DNA from: Bacillota bacterium
Lineage (GTDB): Bacteria > Bacillota > Negativicutes > DSM-13327
Assembly: GCA_017889585.1 (NCBI GenBank)
Contig: JAGFZX010000014.1
Span: 1-64,000 of the forward strand
Length of the DNA stretch: 64,000 bases
Reading direction: 5' to 3'
The translations under genes were made by a program, and so were the position numbers. Of this stretch, positions 41,861 through 51,574 are shown piece by piece; the first letter of the stretch is position 1, and each line of letters begins with the position of its first letter. A model generated the notes under the pieces. That model saw only the letters and a list, made by a program, of their open reading frames with translations. It made no database searches and was not told the origin of the DNA.

Positions 41861-42484
41861 ATGACTTCTGTGGAAAAAACCGGAAAAACCATTGAAGATG
41901 CGGTAGCATTAGCTTTGAGTGAGCTCGAAGTAGGCATAGATCGTATTGATTATGAAGTGTTAGAAGCGCCAAGCAAGGGTTTTCTTGGATTCATTGGTAC
42001 AAAATTGGCAAAAGTACGGGTGACAGTTAAGCAAATTGAACCGATGAAAGTTGCCCAGGATTTTTTAGAAAATATTTTTGATTTAATGAAATTAGAAGTT
42101 CAGATCGAAAAAATAGTAAAGCAAGATAATACTGTTTTTAATATTCGTGGTAATGATTTAGGAATATTGATTGGTAAACATGGGCAAACCTTGGATGCAT
42201 TGCAGTATTTGACTAATCTAGCAGCTAATCGCGATACCGATAGTAAGGTTCGAATTGTACTTGATGTGGAAGAATATCGTCAGCGTCGCGCTGAGACTTT
42301 GACTCGTTTAGCTTCTAGGTTGGCGGATAATGTGAGGCGCCGTGGCGAAAAAGTAGTATTGGAGCCAATGAGTTCTAACGAGCGTAAGATTATTCATATG
42401 GCTTTGCAAAATGATCAGCGGGTTGTTACCTATAGCGAAGGGGAAGAACCTTATCGTAAAGTTGTTATTGCATTAAAAAAATAA
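41861..42484 (+). CDS. jag: Jag (SpoIIIJ-associated) KH-R3H RNA-binding protein
   Basis: The 207-residue protein has three parts. The Jag N domain (KTIEDAVALALSELEVGIDRIDYEV) comes first. A KH domain follows with IGKHGQTLDALQYLTNLAAN. A C-terminal R3H domain has RRAETLTRLASRLADNVRR and SSNERKIIHMAL. It is known as KhpB/EloR in other Firmicutes, where it works with KhpA in RNA binding and control of cell elongation. It begins 18 bases after yidC, with GGGAGG as ribosome site. Confidence 0.95.
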   Translation: MTSVEKTGKTIEDAVALALSELEVGIDRIDYEVLEAPSKGFLGFIGTKLAKVRVTVKQIEPMKVAQDFLENIFDLMKLEVQIEKIVKQDNTVFNIRGNDLGILIGKHGQTLDALQYLTNLAANRDTDSKVRIVLDVEEYRQRRAETLTRLASRLADNVRRRGEKVVLEPMSSNERKIIHMALQNDQRVVTYSEGEEPYRKVVIALKK

Positions 42485-42510
42485 AAATTTTGTGTATGGG
42501 AAACTCATAT

Positions 42511-42550
42511 AGCAAAACCCAGTAATAATTAATTATTACTGGGTTTTGCT
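42511..42550 (+). terminator. Perfect 20-bp palindrome after jag
   Basis: AGCAAAACCCAGTAATAATT is followed directly by its complement, and AGTAAAATAG comes next instead of a T run. It probably stabilises or partly ends the jag transcript. Confidence 0.6.
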
Positions 42551-42644
42551 AGTAAAATAGGCCATTGGCATTTAAAAATCCTATAAATAATCCTAGATGA
42601 TGTGTGAGAAAATAGATAAAGTTGTGGATAAGTTAGGAGGCGGT

Positions 42645-44033
42645 ATGGTGTTTGAGGGTGAGACTATTAGTGCAGTAGCTACGGCAGCGGGTGAGGGTGC
42701 TATTGGTATAGTTCGCATGAGTGGAAATAAATCTATTGCTATTGTCAGTGAGATCTTTAAAGGAATCAAATATAAAAAAACAGCAGACATTGATTCTCAG
42801 AAAATGGCATATGGGCATATTGTAGATCCAGAAAGTAAAAATATTGTTGATGAAGTATTAGTCCTTATTATGAGATCACCTAGATCATATACTAGAGAAG
42901 ATATTGTGGAAATTCATTGCCATGGTGGAGTAGTGCCACTACGGAAAATTTTAGAGCTAACAATAAGGTACGGAGCACGGCTAGCTGAACCTGGCGAGTT
43001 CACTAAACGGGCTTTTCTTAATGGGCGGCTGGATTTGTCCCAGGCTGAAGCAGTGATAGATATTATTAGGGCAAAAACAGATGCTTCATTACGCATGGCC
43101 TTAGGTCATTTGGCAGGAGCATTATCGGAAAAAATTCGAATTTTGCGATTTGAAATTTTAGGTATGATTGCAAATTTGGAAGCAACTATCGATTTTCCAG
43201 AAGAGGATATAGAGGAATTAACGGCTCAAGATGTTAAAACCGCTGTAGTCGTAGTCCTAGCGGAAATTGATCATTTATTGGCAACTAAAGAAACAGGGAG
43301 GATATTAAGAGAAGGGTTGGAAACAGTTATTATTGGTAAGCCTAATGTTGGTAAATCTAGTTTGCTGAATGCATTACTAAAAGAAAAGAGAGCTATTGTG
43401 ACAGATGTACCGGGAACCACTAGAGATATTATTGAAGAATTTGTAAATATTCGAGGTGTTCCTCTAAAAATTGTGGATACAGCTGGTATTCGTGAAACTG
43501 TTGATATTGTTGAAAAGTTAGGTGTGGAAAAGGCTAGGGAATATATTACTACGGCGGATTTAATATTAGTATTACTTGATGCATCCCTCCCGTTATCGGG
43601 TGAAGATAGAGAAGTGCTAGAGTTACTCCCAGGAAGAGAAGCTATAGTACTGGTCAATAAAAGTGATTTACCATCCCTTTTAGATATGGATGAGGTGCAT
43701 ACATATGTTTCAGATCAACGCGTGATTAAAATATCAGTTATAGAGAATAGCGGTTTGACAGAATTAGAACAAGTTATTGTAGATATGGTATATAGTGGGC
43801 AGGTTCAGCAAAAAGAGGGAGCCTTTATTAATAATTTGCGGCAGGCTAACCTACTTGAGCAAGCTAAAGATCATTTAATGGCAGTATTGGTCACAATTGA
43901 TGATGGTATGCCACCTGATTGTATTGTGGTAGATCTAAGGGCGGCTTGGGACAAGCTGGGGGAAATTACAGGTGACACCGTAGGTGAGGATATTATTGAG
44001 CAGATTTTCACCAATTTTTGTATTGGCAAATAG
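42645..44033 (+). CDS. mnmE: tRNA modification GTPase MnmE
   Basis: With MnmG, MnmE makes the 5-carboxymethylaminomethyl modification on wobble uridine. ATG 42645 is chosen because AGGAGG lies 4 bases before it and the family N-terminus (ETISAVATAAGEGAIGIVRMSG) begins there. The upstream frame to 42597 lacks a site, and GTG 42648 is possible. The N-terminal folate-binding domain is followed by the GTPase with GKPNVGKSSLL, the DTAG switch and NKSD, and by the C-terminal FCIGK with its catalytic Cys. It is about 462 residues, normal for the family. A DnaA box lies 14 bases before the start. Confidence 0.96.
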   Translation: MVFEGETISAVATAAGEGAIGIVRMSGNKSIAIVSEIFKGIKYKKTADIDSQKMAYGHIVDPESKNIVDEVLVLIMRSPRSYTREDIVEIHCHGGVVPLRKILELTIRYGARLAEPGEFTKRAFLNGRLDLSQAEAVIDIIRAKTDASLRMALGHLAGALSEKIRILRFEILGMIANLEATIDFPEEDIEELTAQDVKTAVVVVLAEIDHLLATKETGRILREGLETVIIGKPNVGKSSLLNALLKEKRAIVTDVPGTTRDIIEEFVNIRGVPLKIVDTAGIRETVDIVEKLGVEKAREYITTADLILVLLDASLPLSGEDREVLELLPGREAIVLVNKSDLPSLLDMDEVHTYVSDQRVIKISVIENSGLTELEQVIVDMVYSGQVQQKEGAFINNLRQANLLEQAKDHLMAVLVTIDDGMPPDCIVVDLRAAWDKLGEITGDTVGEDIIEQIFTNFCIGK

Positions 44034-44047
44034 GGGAGTGACAGATT

Positions 44048-45931
44048 GTGTTTATTGCAGAACATTATGATGTAATTGTTATCGGTTCAGGTCATGCTGG
44101 ATGTGAATCAGCCCTGGCGGCAGCTCGTCTAGGGTGCAAAACATTGCTTGCTACCCTTAATATGGATAATATTGCATTGATGCCATGTAATCCTTCAGTA
44201 GGTGGACCGGCTAAAGGACATTTGGTCAGGGAGCTAGATGCTTTAGGCGGCGAAATGGGGATCAATAGCGATAAGACAAGTTTGCAGATGCGCATGCTTA
44301 ATACAAGTAAGGGCCCGGCAGTACATGCACTCCGTGCGCAAGCTGATAGAAAGTTGTATCAGGCAGTTATGAAAGAAACAATTGAAAATCAGCAAAAATT
44401 GGATGTTAAGCAATTAATGATTGACAAGCTTCTGGTCAAAGATAATGTGGTATATGGGGTAGAAGTAGAAACTGGTGAAGTGTATTATGGCAAGGGCATT
44501 ATTTTGGCGACCGGCACTTATTTAGGTGGGAAAATTATTATCGGTGAACTTGCCTATAGTGGTGGACCTACTGGGCAGCGAGCATCAGAGAAATTAACAG
44601 CTTCTCTTAGAGAGTTTGGTATTCGTATTATGCGTTTTAAGACAGGTACTCCAGCTCGCGTCGATAGACGGTCATTAGACTTTTCAAAGATGAGTATTCA
44701 ACCAGGAGATGAACATGTTCATAATTTTTCATTTATGAGTGATATTGAAACTAGGGAACAATTACCTTGTTATCTCACTTATACAAATGAACAAACCCAT
44801 GAAATTATCCGCAATAATTTATATCGGGCACCTATGTATACAGGTCTTGTGGAAGGGGTTGGACCTAGGTATTGCCCATCCATCGAGTCTAAAATTGTTA
44901 GGTTTACAGACAAGAAGGCTCATCAATTATTTATTGAGCCAGAAGGGTATAATACCCATGAAATGTATGTTCAGGGGATGTCTACAAGTCTACCCATAGA
45001 TGTTCAGTATGAATTCTTGCGGACAATCCCTGGGATGGAAAATGTAAAAATTATGCGAGCCGGTTATGCTATTGATTATGATTGCATCGATTCCACTCAA
45101 CTAAAGCCTTCATTAGAGTTTAAAAAAATTCATGGGTTGTTCTCGGCAGGACAGATTAATGGAACTTCAGGTTATGAAGAAGCGGCAGCACAGGGGTTGA
45201 TTGCCGGAATTAATGCTGCTCGTTTGGTCCAAGGACAGGAAGCTTTTACTTTATCCCGGGCAGATAGTTATATTGGAGTGTTAATTGATGATTTAGTGAC
45301 GAAAGGTACTGATGAGCCTTATCGTATTATGACATCAAGGTCGGAATACCGGCTTATCTTGCGTCAGGATAATGCAGATCTGCGTTTAACAGAGAAAGGC
45401 CGGCAGATTGGGCTAGTAAGCGATGAACGATATGAGCGATTTATAGCTAAGAAGGATGACATTGAAGCAGGACTTATGCTGCTACGTAATACGGTGATTA
45501 CACCAACCCCAGAAGCACAGTCTAAGATGCGGGCAATGGGCACAGCAGAATTGAGAACAGGTGTTACTTTGTATGATATACTGCGTCGTACTGAAATGAG
45601 TTATGATTTATTAAAAGAGCATTTTGATCTACCAACTCTTAGTTATGGAGTACAACAACAAATTGAAATTGCTGCTAAATATGAAGGCTATATCAGCAAA
45701 CAGGTTGAGCAGGTACAGCGGGCTGCTAAATTAGAAGAAAAACTACTCCCTGAAAATATTGATTATACAGAGTTAAGCGGTTTGGCTGTAGAAGCCCAGG
45801 AAAAATTAAATGAGATAAAGCCCGTATCCATAGGACAGGCTTCCAGGATTTCAGGAGTATCTCCTGCGGATATTGGGATATTGATGGTTTATTTAGAGCA
45901 GTGGCGTAGGAGGGGGGAAGCAGGAAAGTGA
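44048..45931 (+). CDS. mnmG: tRNA uridine 5-carboxymethylaminomethyl modification enzyme MnmG
   Basis: This is the 627-residue FAD-dependent partner of MnmE (GidA). The FAD-binding motif is [19 protein letters not shown]. Further signatures are [21 protein letters not shown], the C-terminal [16 protein letters not shown] and [16 protein letters not shown]. Length and domain order are normal. GTG start with AGGGGAGTG upstream, 14 bases after mnmE. The next gene, rsmG, overlaps its stop codon by 4 bases. Confidence 0.98.
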   Translation: MFIAEHYDVIVIGSGHAGCESALAAARLGCKTLLATLNMDNIALMPCNPSVGGPAKGHLVRELDALGGEMGINSDKTSLQMRMLNTSKGPAVHALRAQADRKLYQAVMKETIENQQKLDVKQLMIDKLLVKDNVVYGVEVETGEVYYGKGIILATGTYLGGKIIIGELAYSGGPTGQRASEKLTASLREFGIRIMRFKTGTPARVDRRSLDFSKMSIQPGDEHVHNFSFMSDIETREQLPCYLTYTNEQTHEIIRNNLYRAPMYTGLVEGVGPRYCPSIESKIVRFTDKKAHQLFIEPEGYNTHEMYVQGMSTSLPIDVQYEFLRTIPGMENVKIMRAGYAIDYDCIDSTQLKPSLEFKKIHGLFSAGQINGTSGYEEAAAQGLIAGINAARLVQGQEAFTLSRADSYIGVLIDDLVTKGTDEPYRIMTSRSEYRLILRQDNADLRLTEKGRQIGLVSDERYERFIAKKDDIEAGLMLLRNTVITPTPEAQSKMRAMGTAELRTGVTLYDILRRTEMSYDLLKEHFDLPTLSYGVQQQIEIAAKYEGYISKQVEQVQRAAKLEEKLLPENIDYTELSGLAVEAQEKLNEIKPVSIGQASRISGVSPADIGILMVYLEQWRRRGEAGK

Positions 45932-46644
45932 TATTTAGAGAAGTATTGGATGAGGCTGCCAGAGAGTATGGCGTGCTACTGACTGAGGAACAAATGGTAT
46001 CTTTTTCTAGATATTTTGAAACTTTGGTAGAATGGAATGGAAAAGTTAATTTAACAGCAATTACTGCTCCCCAGGATGTAGCAATAAAGCATATGATAGA
46101 TTCTTTATCTTGTTATGATGAAGAAATCTTTAAGAATGGGGCAACGATTATTGATGTAGGTACAGGAGCTGGCTTTCCAGGGTTACCGCTCAAGATTTTT
46201 CGTCCTGATCTTAAGTTGACATTATTTGATTCTTTAAATAAAAGAATATTATTTTTACAGGCAGTAGCCGGTATATTGGGAATTACTGATATTAAGTTTA
46301 TTCACAGTCGAGCCGAAGATGGTGGGAAAAGTAAGCAGCTTAGAGAAAGTTATGATATTGCCGTATCCAGAGCTGTAGCCAGATTGAATATTTTATCAGA
46401 GTGGTGCCTGCCATTTGTGGCCGTAGGGGGTTATTTTATTGCACTTAAGGGGTCTCAGTACAGTCAGGAGGTAAATGATGCTCAGGGGGCGCTACAGAGC
46501 TTAGGCGGGGAAGTCGCTAAAATCGAGAGTGTAAAACTACCTGGTCTTGATGATGTAAGAGCAGTAATTTATATAAAAAAAGTAAGAAAAACACCAACAC
46601 TCTATCCCCGCCGTCCAGGAACGGCAGAAAAAAATCCATTATAG
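45928..46644 (+). CDS. rsmG: 16S rRNA (guanine-N7) methyltransferase RsmG
   Basis: The 238-residue SAM-dependent enzyme methylates G527 of 16S rRNA. The SAM motif is [17 protein letters not shown]. The family segment [14 protein letters not shown] and the catalytic-side [16 protein letters not shown] are conserved. Its GTG overlaps the mnmG stop (GTGA), so translation is coupled. Loss of this enzyme gives low-level streptomycin resistance in other bacteria. Confidence 0.97.
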   Translation: MIFREVLDEAAREYGVLLTEEQMVSFSRYFETLVEWNGKVNLTAITAPQDVAIKHMIDSLSCYDEEIFKNGATIIDVGTGAGFPGLPLKIFRPDLKLTLFDSLNKRILFLQAVAGILGITDIKFIHSRAEDGGKSKQLRESYDIAVSRAVARLNILSEWCLPFVAVGGYFIALKGSQYSQEVNDAQGALQSLGGEVAKIESVKLPGLDDVRAVIYIKKVRKTPTLYPRRPGTAEKNPL

Positions 46645-46727
46645 AAAATAGAAATTTAGAGGAATTGGAGCGGTAATGGCGAATATTACCATATTAATGG
46701 GGCTATTATAGGTAAGGCGGTGTACAG

Positions 46728-47654
46728 ATGAAAAATTTGGCCAGATTATTGGGGTTGAGCTCAGCACCTCTTGAAATAGTCGCTCAGGCTAAAGAAGAAA
46801 CAATTGTTGAAAAGAATATTGATAGTATACATAGTATTGAAACTGTTAGTAATAAAGATGATGCAGAGAATGTATCTCAAATAAATGTTGATGATATTAC
46901 TCCTAATCCATTTCAACCTCGTAAAGTGTTTAATCATGATTCACTGCAGGATTTGATGGCTTCCATTCAAGAGTATGGTGTTATTCAACCGTTAATAGTA
47001 CGTGTTACAGCAAATGGTTATGAATTGGTGGCTGGAGAACGTCGGCTAAGAGCATCCAAATTGGCAGGGTTGCACCAAGTACCTGTTATTATCAAACCAC
47101 TTACTGATAAAGAAGTGGCAGAACTGGCCATGATTGAAAATTTACAACGTGAAGATTTGCACTTTTTGGAGGAAGCTGAAGGCTTCCAGCATCTCATTAA
47201 TAGTTTTGCTTTTACTCAGGAAGAATTGGCAAAAAGGATGGGCAAGAACCAGTCGACGATTGCCAATAAACTGCGTTTATTGAAATTAACACCAGAGGTA
47301 CGTGCTGTAGTGGCGGCGGAGAAACTAACAGAACGCCATGCTCGATCACTTCTTAAAATAGATGACGCCAGACTACAGATGGAAGTGTTGGATATTATCA
47401 AAGAAAAGGGTTTGAACGTCCGGAAGACAGAGGAACTTATTGAGGAATTTTTGGAAGATGTTTCCGAACAGATAGAGCAAAAGAATAAACCCAAACGTAG
47501 TATTGTAAAAGTGATTAGAGATGTGCGAATTTTTATTAATACCATTAATAATGTAGTGGGTGAAATGAAAAAAGTTGGGCTTAAAATCAATATGAAGCAA
47601 GAGCAGGATGATGAATATATTCATATTAATTTGCGTATCCCCAAGCGTAAATAG
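46728..47654 (+). CDS. noc: Nucleoid occlusion protein Noc (ParB family)
   Basis: This 308-residue ParB/Spo0J paralogue lies right after rsmG, the usual place of noc. It has the N-terminal CTP-binding box with GERRLRASK, then ENLQREDLHFLEEAEGF and a helix-turn-helix (TQEELAKRMGKNQSTIANKLRLL). The C-terminal region is basic. In Bacillus, Noc binds NBS sites and blocks division over the nucleoid, using an N-terminal amphipathic helix. A similar opening (MKNLARLLGL) is present here. The true parAB pair is separate, at 53-54.7 kb. No NBS match was noticed in the window. Confidence 0.9.
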   Translation: MKNLARLLGLSSAPLEIVAQAKEETIVEKNIDSIHSIETVSNKDDAENVSQINVDDITPNPFQPRKVFNHDSLQDLMASIQEYGVIQPLIVRVTANGYELVAGERRLRASKLAGLHQVPVIIKPLTDKEVAELAMIENLQREDLHFLEEAEGFQHLINSFAFTQEELAKRMGKNQSTIANKLRLLKLTPEVRAVVAAEKLTERHARSLLKIDDARLQMEVLDIIKEKGLNVRKTEELIEEFLEDVSEQIEQKNKPKRSIVKVIRDVRIFINTINNVVGEMKKVGLKINMKQEQDDEYIHINLRIPKRK

Positions 47655-47673
47655 GTTTATAAAATTTATTGAA

Positions 47674-47706
47674 AAAAACACCTGACAATTGTCAGGTGTT
47701 TTTTCA
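47674..47706. terminator. Bidirectional terminator between noc and the ankyrin gene
   Basis: AAAACACCTGACAATT and its complement with A and T runs on both sides. It overlaps the 3' end of the converging ankyrin gene. Confidence 0.88.
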
Positions 47707-48999
47707 ATAAATTACAATACGTTTAATGTTAGTATTATCGGGAATCGAGGTAGGGTTGCCAGTATTTAGCCACTCGGTGGGGACGAAGCCTTTGCTCAGA
47801 TCAAGTTCGAAGAGCATTTTAATACTTTTTACGACAAGGAAGAGGGAGTTATTGATTACTTTTATATCATTAATTGTATATTGATTGCGAATATCGCCGA
47901 CAGTAGATTTTATAGTGATTTGCTTGTCAGTTGAAAACTGCTCATCATAGATACTAATGGTGGAAACAAGTTTTAATGTACCGCTTGAAAGCTCTAATTC
48001 TAGAGAAGGGCTATTGGTGTTATTAAAATAAATATTGGCGATTGTTTTTTTATTACCATCAATATATTTTTCGCTCACAGTAAGAGAGGGATATTTTTTT
48101 TGTATATCTGCCAGTGGCATGCCAATTTGCACAAAGCCGGCCTTACCTAAAGTAAGATGATTTTCTTGAGCAATATGATCAGGTAATGCCTCTATTGGTA
48201 GTTTTTTAGTTGGATATAGTGGAGGCTGGGGAGGAATTTTTAAGGTTTTAGATGGTTCAACATTTGGGTTTGCGCCTGCACTTTTTAGGATTTCAGAGAT
48301 TCTAGCATATTTTTTAGTATATGCTTCTATGAGTGGGGTACGGCCATTGTTATCTTGTATATTTGGATTTGCTCCATATTCAAGTAACATGGTTACAATA
48401 TCTTCGGCACCCATTACTGTAGCATGTATTAAGGCTGTTTTACCGTACTTATCTTGTAGATTAACTGTAGCTTGTTTTTCAAGGAGTAGCTCCACTATAT
48501 CAGACTTTTTATAGAAACAGGCTGACATGAGCGGACTCCAGCCGTCGGTAGGCCGTACTGCATTTACTGACATACCTGCATCCAAAAAGGCATTAACAAC
48601 CTCTTTATCACCACGACCAGCATAGGCCACAAAGTTTTTTCCCTCAAAAGTAATTCCTAGATCAATGAGTTTTTCAAGAGGTGTTCGAGATGCAAATACA
48701 ATATTATGATTAGCCATTTTAAAGCCTAGGAATGCACCAACGCTAATAAATAACACAAATAGTAAGAAAATTGCTAATGCTATTTTCTTAGTGAAGTGCT
48801 GTTTTAGTGCCATAATAAAGAGTTGCGTGCTATTTTTAAGTGGCAGTTCTTGTAATGGAGTAATTAGCTTTTCTGTTATAGAGGGTTCTTGTGGGGCAGT
48901 TATCTCTGTGGAGGGGGAAACCAGCCCTGATAGCTCTTTATTTGCGGTAGCCAGAAGCTCATCAATAGCTTTTTGGTCTAGTTCTAGTTCATTACTCAT
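47704..48999 (-). CDS. Membrane-anchored ankyrin-repeat protein
   Basis: The 431-residue protein has an acidic N-terminal tail of about 70 residues and one membrane helix (KIALAIFLLFVLFISVGAFLG, about 73-93). About four ankyrin repeats follow (DGWSPLMSACFYKKSDIVELLLE, YGKTALIHATVMGAEDIVTMLLE and similar, about 125-250). A proline-rich linker and a beta-rich C-terminal domain of about 150 residues come next. The topology suggests the repeats face outward, but the sign of orientation is not certain. The ligand is unknown. It runs against the direction of the surrounding replication-operon genes and stands alone. Confidence 0.82.
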   Translation of the reverse strand: MSNELELDQKAIDELLATANKELSGLVSPSTEITAPQEPSITEKLITPLQELPLKNSTQLFIMALKQHFTKKIALAIFLLFVLFISVGAFLGFKMANHNIVFASRTPLEKLIDLGITFEGKNFVAYAGRGDKEVVNAFLDAGMSVNAVRPTDGWSPLMSACFYKKSDIVELLLEKQATVNLQDKYGKTALIHATVMGAEDIVTMLLEYGANPNIQDNNGRTPLIEAYTKKYARISEILKSAGANPNVEPSKTLKIPPQPPLYPTKKLPIEALPDHIAQENHLTLGKAGFVQIGMPLADIQKKYPSLTVSEKYIDGNKKTIANIYFNNTNSPSLELELSSGTLKLVSTISIYDEQFSTDKQITIKSTVGDIRNQYTINDIKVINNSLFLVVKSIKMLFELDLSKGFVPTEWLNTGNPTSIPDNTNIKRIVIY

Positions 49000-49119
49000 A
49001 TGCTATTCCTGCCTATTCGTTAGCTCAATTGATATTATATAAGTTGATATACTCATATATTTCATTCTTGATATGTATGAAAAATCCTGCAATGGATTAC
49101 AGAAATTCTAGATAATATA

Positions 49120-49152
49120 AAAAGAAAGACAAATTATTATGTCTTTCTTTTT
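49120..49152. terminator. Terminator after metH
   Basis: AAAGAAAGAC and GTCTTTCTTT form a 10-bp stem with a T tract on the minus strand (TTTCTTTTTATAT). Confidence 0.8.
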
Positions 49153-49186
49153 ATATGAGTACGTTAGGGGGAAGAACAACAAGTAT

Positions 49187-51568
49187 TTACCTTGAAAGAG
49201 TAAGTTTTTTAGCAATCATTACTGCTTCCACACCGTTTTCAGCATAAGCATCTGCTCCTGCTTGTACTGCGTATTCTGCGGTAAGTACTGCGCCGCCTAC
49301 CATGGTTTTGGAATTGCTACCTGCTGCTTTAAGGGCAGCGATAGTATGATCAATTTCCGTCATAGTTGTTGTCATAAGGGCACACAAACCTACAATATTT
49401 GCATTATGGGTAATTGCAGCTTGTATAATGGTTTCAGTTGGCACGTCTTTACCTAAGTCAATTACGGTAAAACCGCTGTTTTCTAACAATGCAGCCACAA
49501 TATTTTTACCTAGGTCATGAATATCACCTTTTACTGTCGCCAAGACAACAGTACCAAGGCTGGCAATGGTGTGGGTAGGTAAAATTTGTTTGATGGTAAT
49601 GAATGCAGCGCGCATTGTTTCAGCAGATAATAGTACTTGCGGTAAAAAGCAATGACCGCTACCAAAAGCGGTGCCAACGTCATTCATGGCAGCAGTTAAG
49701 CCTTGTTCAGTAATTGTTGTAGAGTTTATCCCATCAGTAAGAGCTTGCTGAACTAAGGGAATAACTGCTTCTTTTTCGCCAGATATGACGGTTTGGCGAA
49801 TCTGTTCCACAATATTTCTAGGAGCAGAGGCAATATCAGGCTGTTGTAGTGGACTGCTTGGCGCATATTGCAGGCTGTATGCTCTGCCATTGGAATCATT
49901 GCCGAGCAGTACTGCTGAGGCAGCTAAGGTGTCCTGCATGAGTGGATCATAAGGATTCAGAATAGGGGCGTCTAGTCCTGAAGCGAGAGCCATAGCACAA
50001 AAGGTTGAATTTATGATATCCCTTCGTGGTAGGCCGAAGGATATATTGCTAAGTCCCATAGTTGTCGGGTAGCCAAGCTGCTCTCGATAGAGCTTTAATG
50101 TAGAAAGTACTTCTCTTCCAGCCTCAGCATCAGCGGCGGCTGTCAGTACTAAGGCGTCTAGAACAAAATCTTGCGGACGAAGACCAGCTGATAGGGCCTC
50201 CTGGATAATTTGTCGAGTAATATTGAGTCGTTCATTGGCAGTACTAGGTACGCCACCTGGAGCAATCGGCAAACATAATATTGCGGCTCCATACTTTTTG
50301 GCCAGGGGCAAGAATATTTCTAGCCGCTCAGGTTCGGCGCTGATTGAATTAATAAGAGCTCGACCGGGATAGGCCTTAAGGCCAGCCTCTAATGCTAGTG
50401 AGTCTGTAGTATCAATGACGAGTGGGGCATCGACAAGCATTGATAATTCTTGTATGGCGTATTGCATGGCATTTGCCTGATCAATTCCTGGTACCCCCAT
50501 ATTGACATCGAGAATGTGTGCACCAGCCCGGAGCTGGTCTAAGGCTTCTTTTTTTACGGATACAAATTGTCCTGCTTTAATATCGGCAGCTAATTGTTTA
50601 CGCCCAGTAGGGTTGATACGCTCACCGATAATGGCTGTAGGACAACCAGCACCAATATAGATGGTTTTACTACGACTGGTTAGGGCTGTAGTTTTGTTTA
50701 TCTGCTGGATATTGGGTAGCAGAGGTATTGTTAGGTTACTAACTGCTTCTTTAATGGCTTTAATATGTTCAGGTGTAGTACCACAACAGCCACCAATATA
50801 GCGAGCGCCAGCTGATACTAGCTGTCCAGCCCAAGTACCCATTTCTTTAGGGGTCATAGGAAATATTGTTTGTTTGTTTATGAGTTTGGGCATGCCAGCA
50901 TTAGGTTGGATGCTGATGGGACATTTCGTAGCGTTAGCTAGCTTTTGCACAATAGGTAATAATTGAGCTGGACCTAGAGAGCAATTTGCACCGATTATGT
51001 CAGCGCCCATTGCTTCTAATATAATGGCGGCAGTGACAGGATCTGTACCAGTAACTGTGCGTCCGTCAGCGCCAAATGACATTTGGCAAATAATGGGTTT
51101 ATTAGTAACTACTTTTGCTGCAAGGAGAGCGGCACGCATTTCCTGAATATCAATAATGGTTTCAATAAGAAGCATATCTACACCAGCATTATGTAAGGCA
51201 CTAATTTGTTCCCTAAAGACCTCATAAGCATCGTCGAATGTCAAATCTCCTAGGGGGGCAATCAATTTTCCCGTGGGGCCTACTGAACCAGCTACTCTGG
51301 TATCAGGACCGCAAGCAGCTCGTGCGACGTGGACTGCGGCAGTATTTAACAGAGCGACTTTATCTTGTAAGCCATAATGTGTTAGCTTTATGCGATTTGC
51401 GCCAAATGTATTTGTTTCAATAATATCGGCACCACTATTAATATAACTTTTATGTACTGCTGTTATGGCAGTAGGCTGCTCTAGATTCCATAATTCGGGG
51501 CAGGTGCCTGTAGGCAGGCCAGCATTGTGTAACATGGTTCCCATTGCGCCGTCAAAAATAGTTATCAT
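49187..51568 (-). CDS. metH: Cobalamin-dependent methionine synthase core (MetH without activation domain)
   Basis: The 793-residue enzyme transfers a methyl group from methyltetrahydrofolate to homocysteine. Domains in order: homocysteine-binding barrel (about 1-290, zinc cysteines in GGCCGTTPEHI), pterin-binding barrel (about 310-580, IIGERINPTGRKQ), B12 cap helices and the B12 Rossmann domain with DIHDLGKNIVAALL, where His is the cobalt ligand. The reactivation domain of E. coli MetH (1227 residues) is missing and is encoded separately by the gene 6 bases upstream. A SAM-I riboswitch controls the pair. The TIM-barrel order matches other Firmicute short MetH proteins. Confidence 0.94.
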   Translation of the reverse strand: MITIFDGAMGTMLHNAGLPTGTCPELWNLEQPTAITAVHKSYINSGADIIETNTFGANRIKLTHYGLQDKVALLNTAAVHVARAACGPDTRVAGSVGPTGKLIAPLGDLTFDDAYEVFREQISALHNAGVDMLLIETIIDIQEMRAALLAAKVVTNKPIICQMSFGADGRTVTGTDPVTAAIILEAMGADIIGANCSLGPAQLLPIVQKLANATKCPISIQPNAGMPKLINKQTIFPMTPKEMGTWAGQLVSAGARYIGGCCGTTPEHIKAIKEAVSNLTIPLLPNIQQINKTTALTSRSKTIYIGAGCPTAIIGERINPTGRKQLAADIKAGQFVSVKKEALDQLRAGAHILDVNMGVPGIDQANAMQYAIQELSMLVDAPLVIDTTDSLALEAGLKAYPGRALINSISAEPERLEIFLPLAKKYGAAILCLPIAPGGVPSTANERLNITRQIIQEALSAGLRPQDFVLDALVLTAAADAEAGREVLSTLKLYREQLGYPTTMGLSNISFGLPRRDIINSTFCAMALASGLDAPILNPYDPLMQDTLAASAVLLGNDSNGRAYSLQYAPSSPLQQPDIASAPRNIVEQIRQTVISGEKEAVIPLVQQALTDGINSTTITEQGLTAAMNDVGTAFGSGHCFLPQVLLSAETMRAAFITIKQILPTHTIASLGTVVLATVKGDIHDLGKNIVAALLENSGFTVIDLGKDVPTETIIQAAITHNANIVGLCALMTTTMTEIDHTIAALKAAGSNSKTMVGGAVLTAEYAVQAGADAYAENGVEAVMIAKKLTLSR

Positions 51569-51574
51569 TGTTGT

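Noticed and set aside
46676-46711. Eleven-codon frame (MANITILMGLL) with a weak ribosome site upstream of noc
   Set aside because: Too short and with no associated hairpin or codon bias to support a leader peptide.
46728-47654. Noc-binding sites near noc (ATTTCCCGGGAAAT)
   Set aside because: No full match was noticed in the window. A partial CCCGG stretch in recF lacks the arms.
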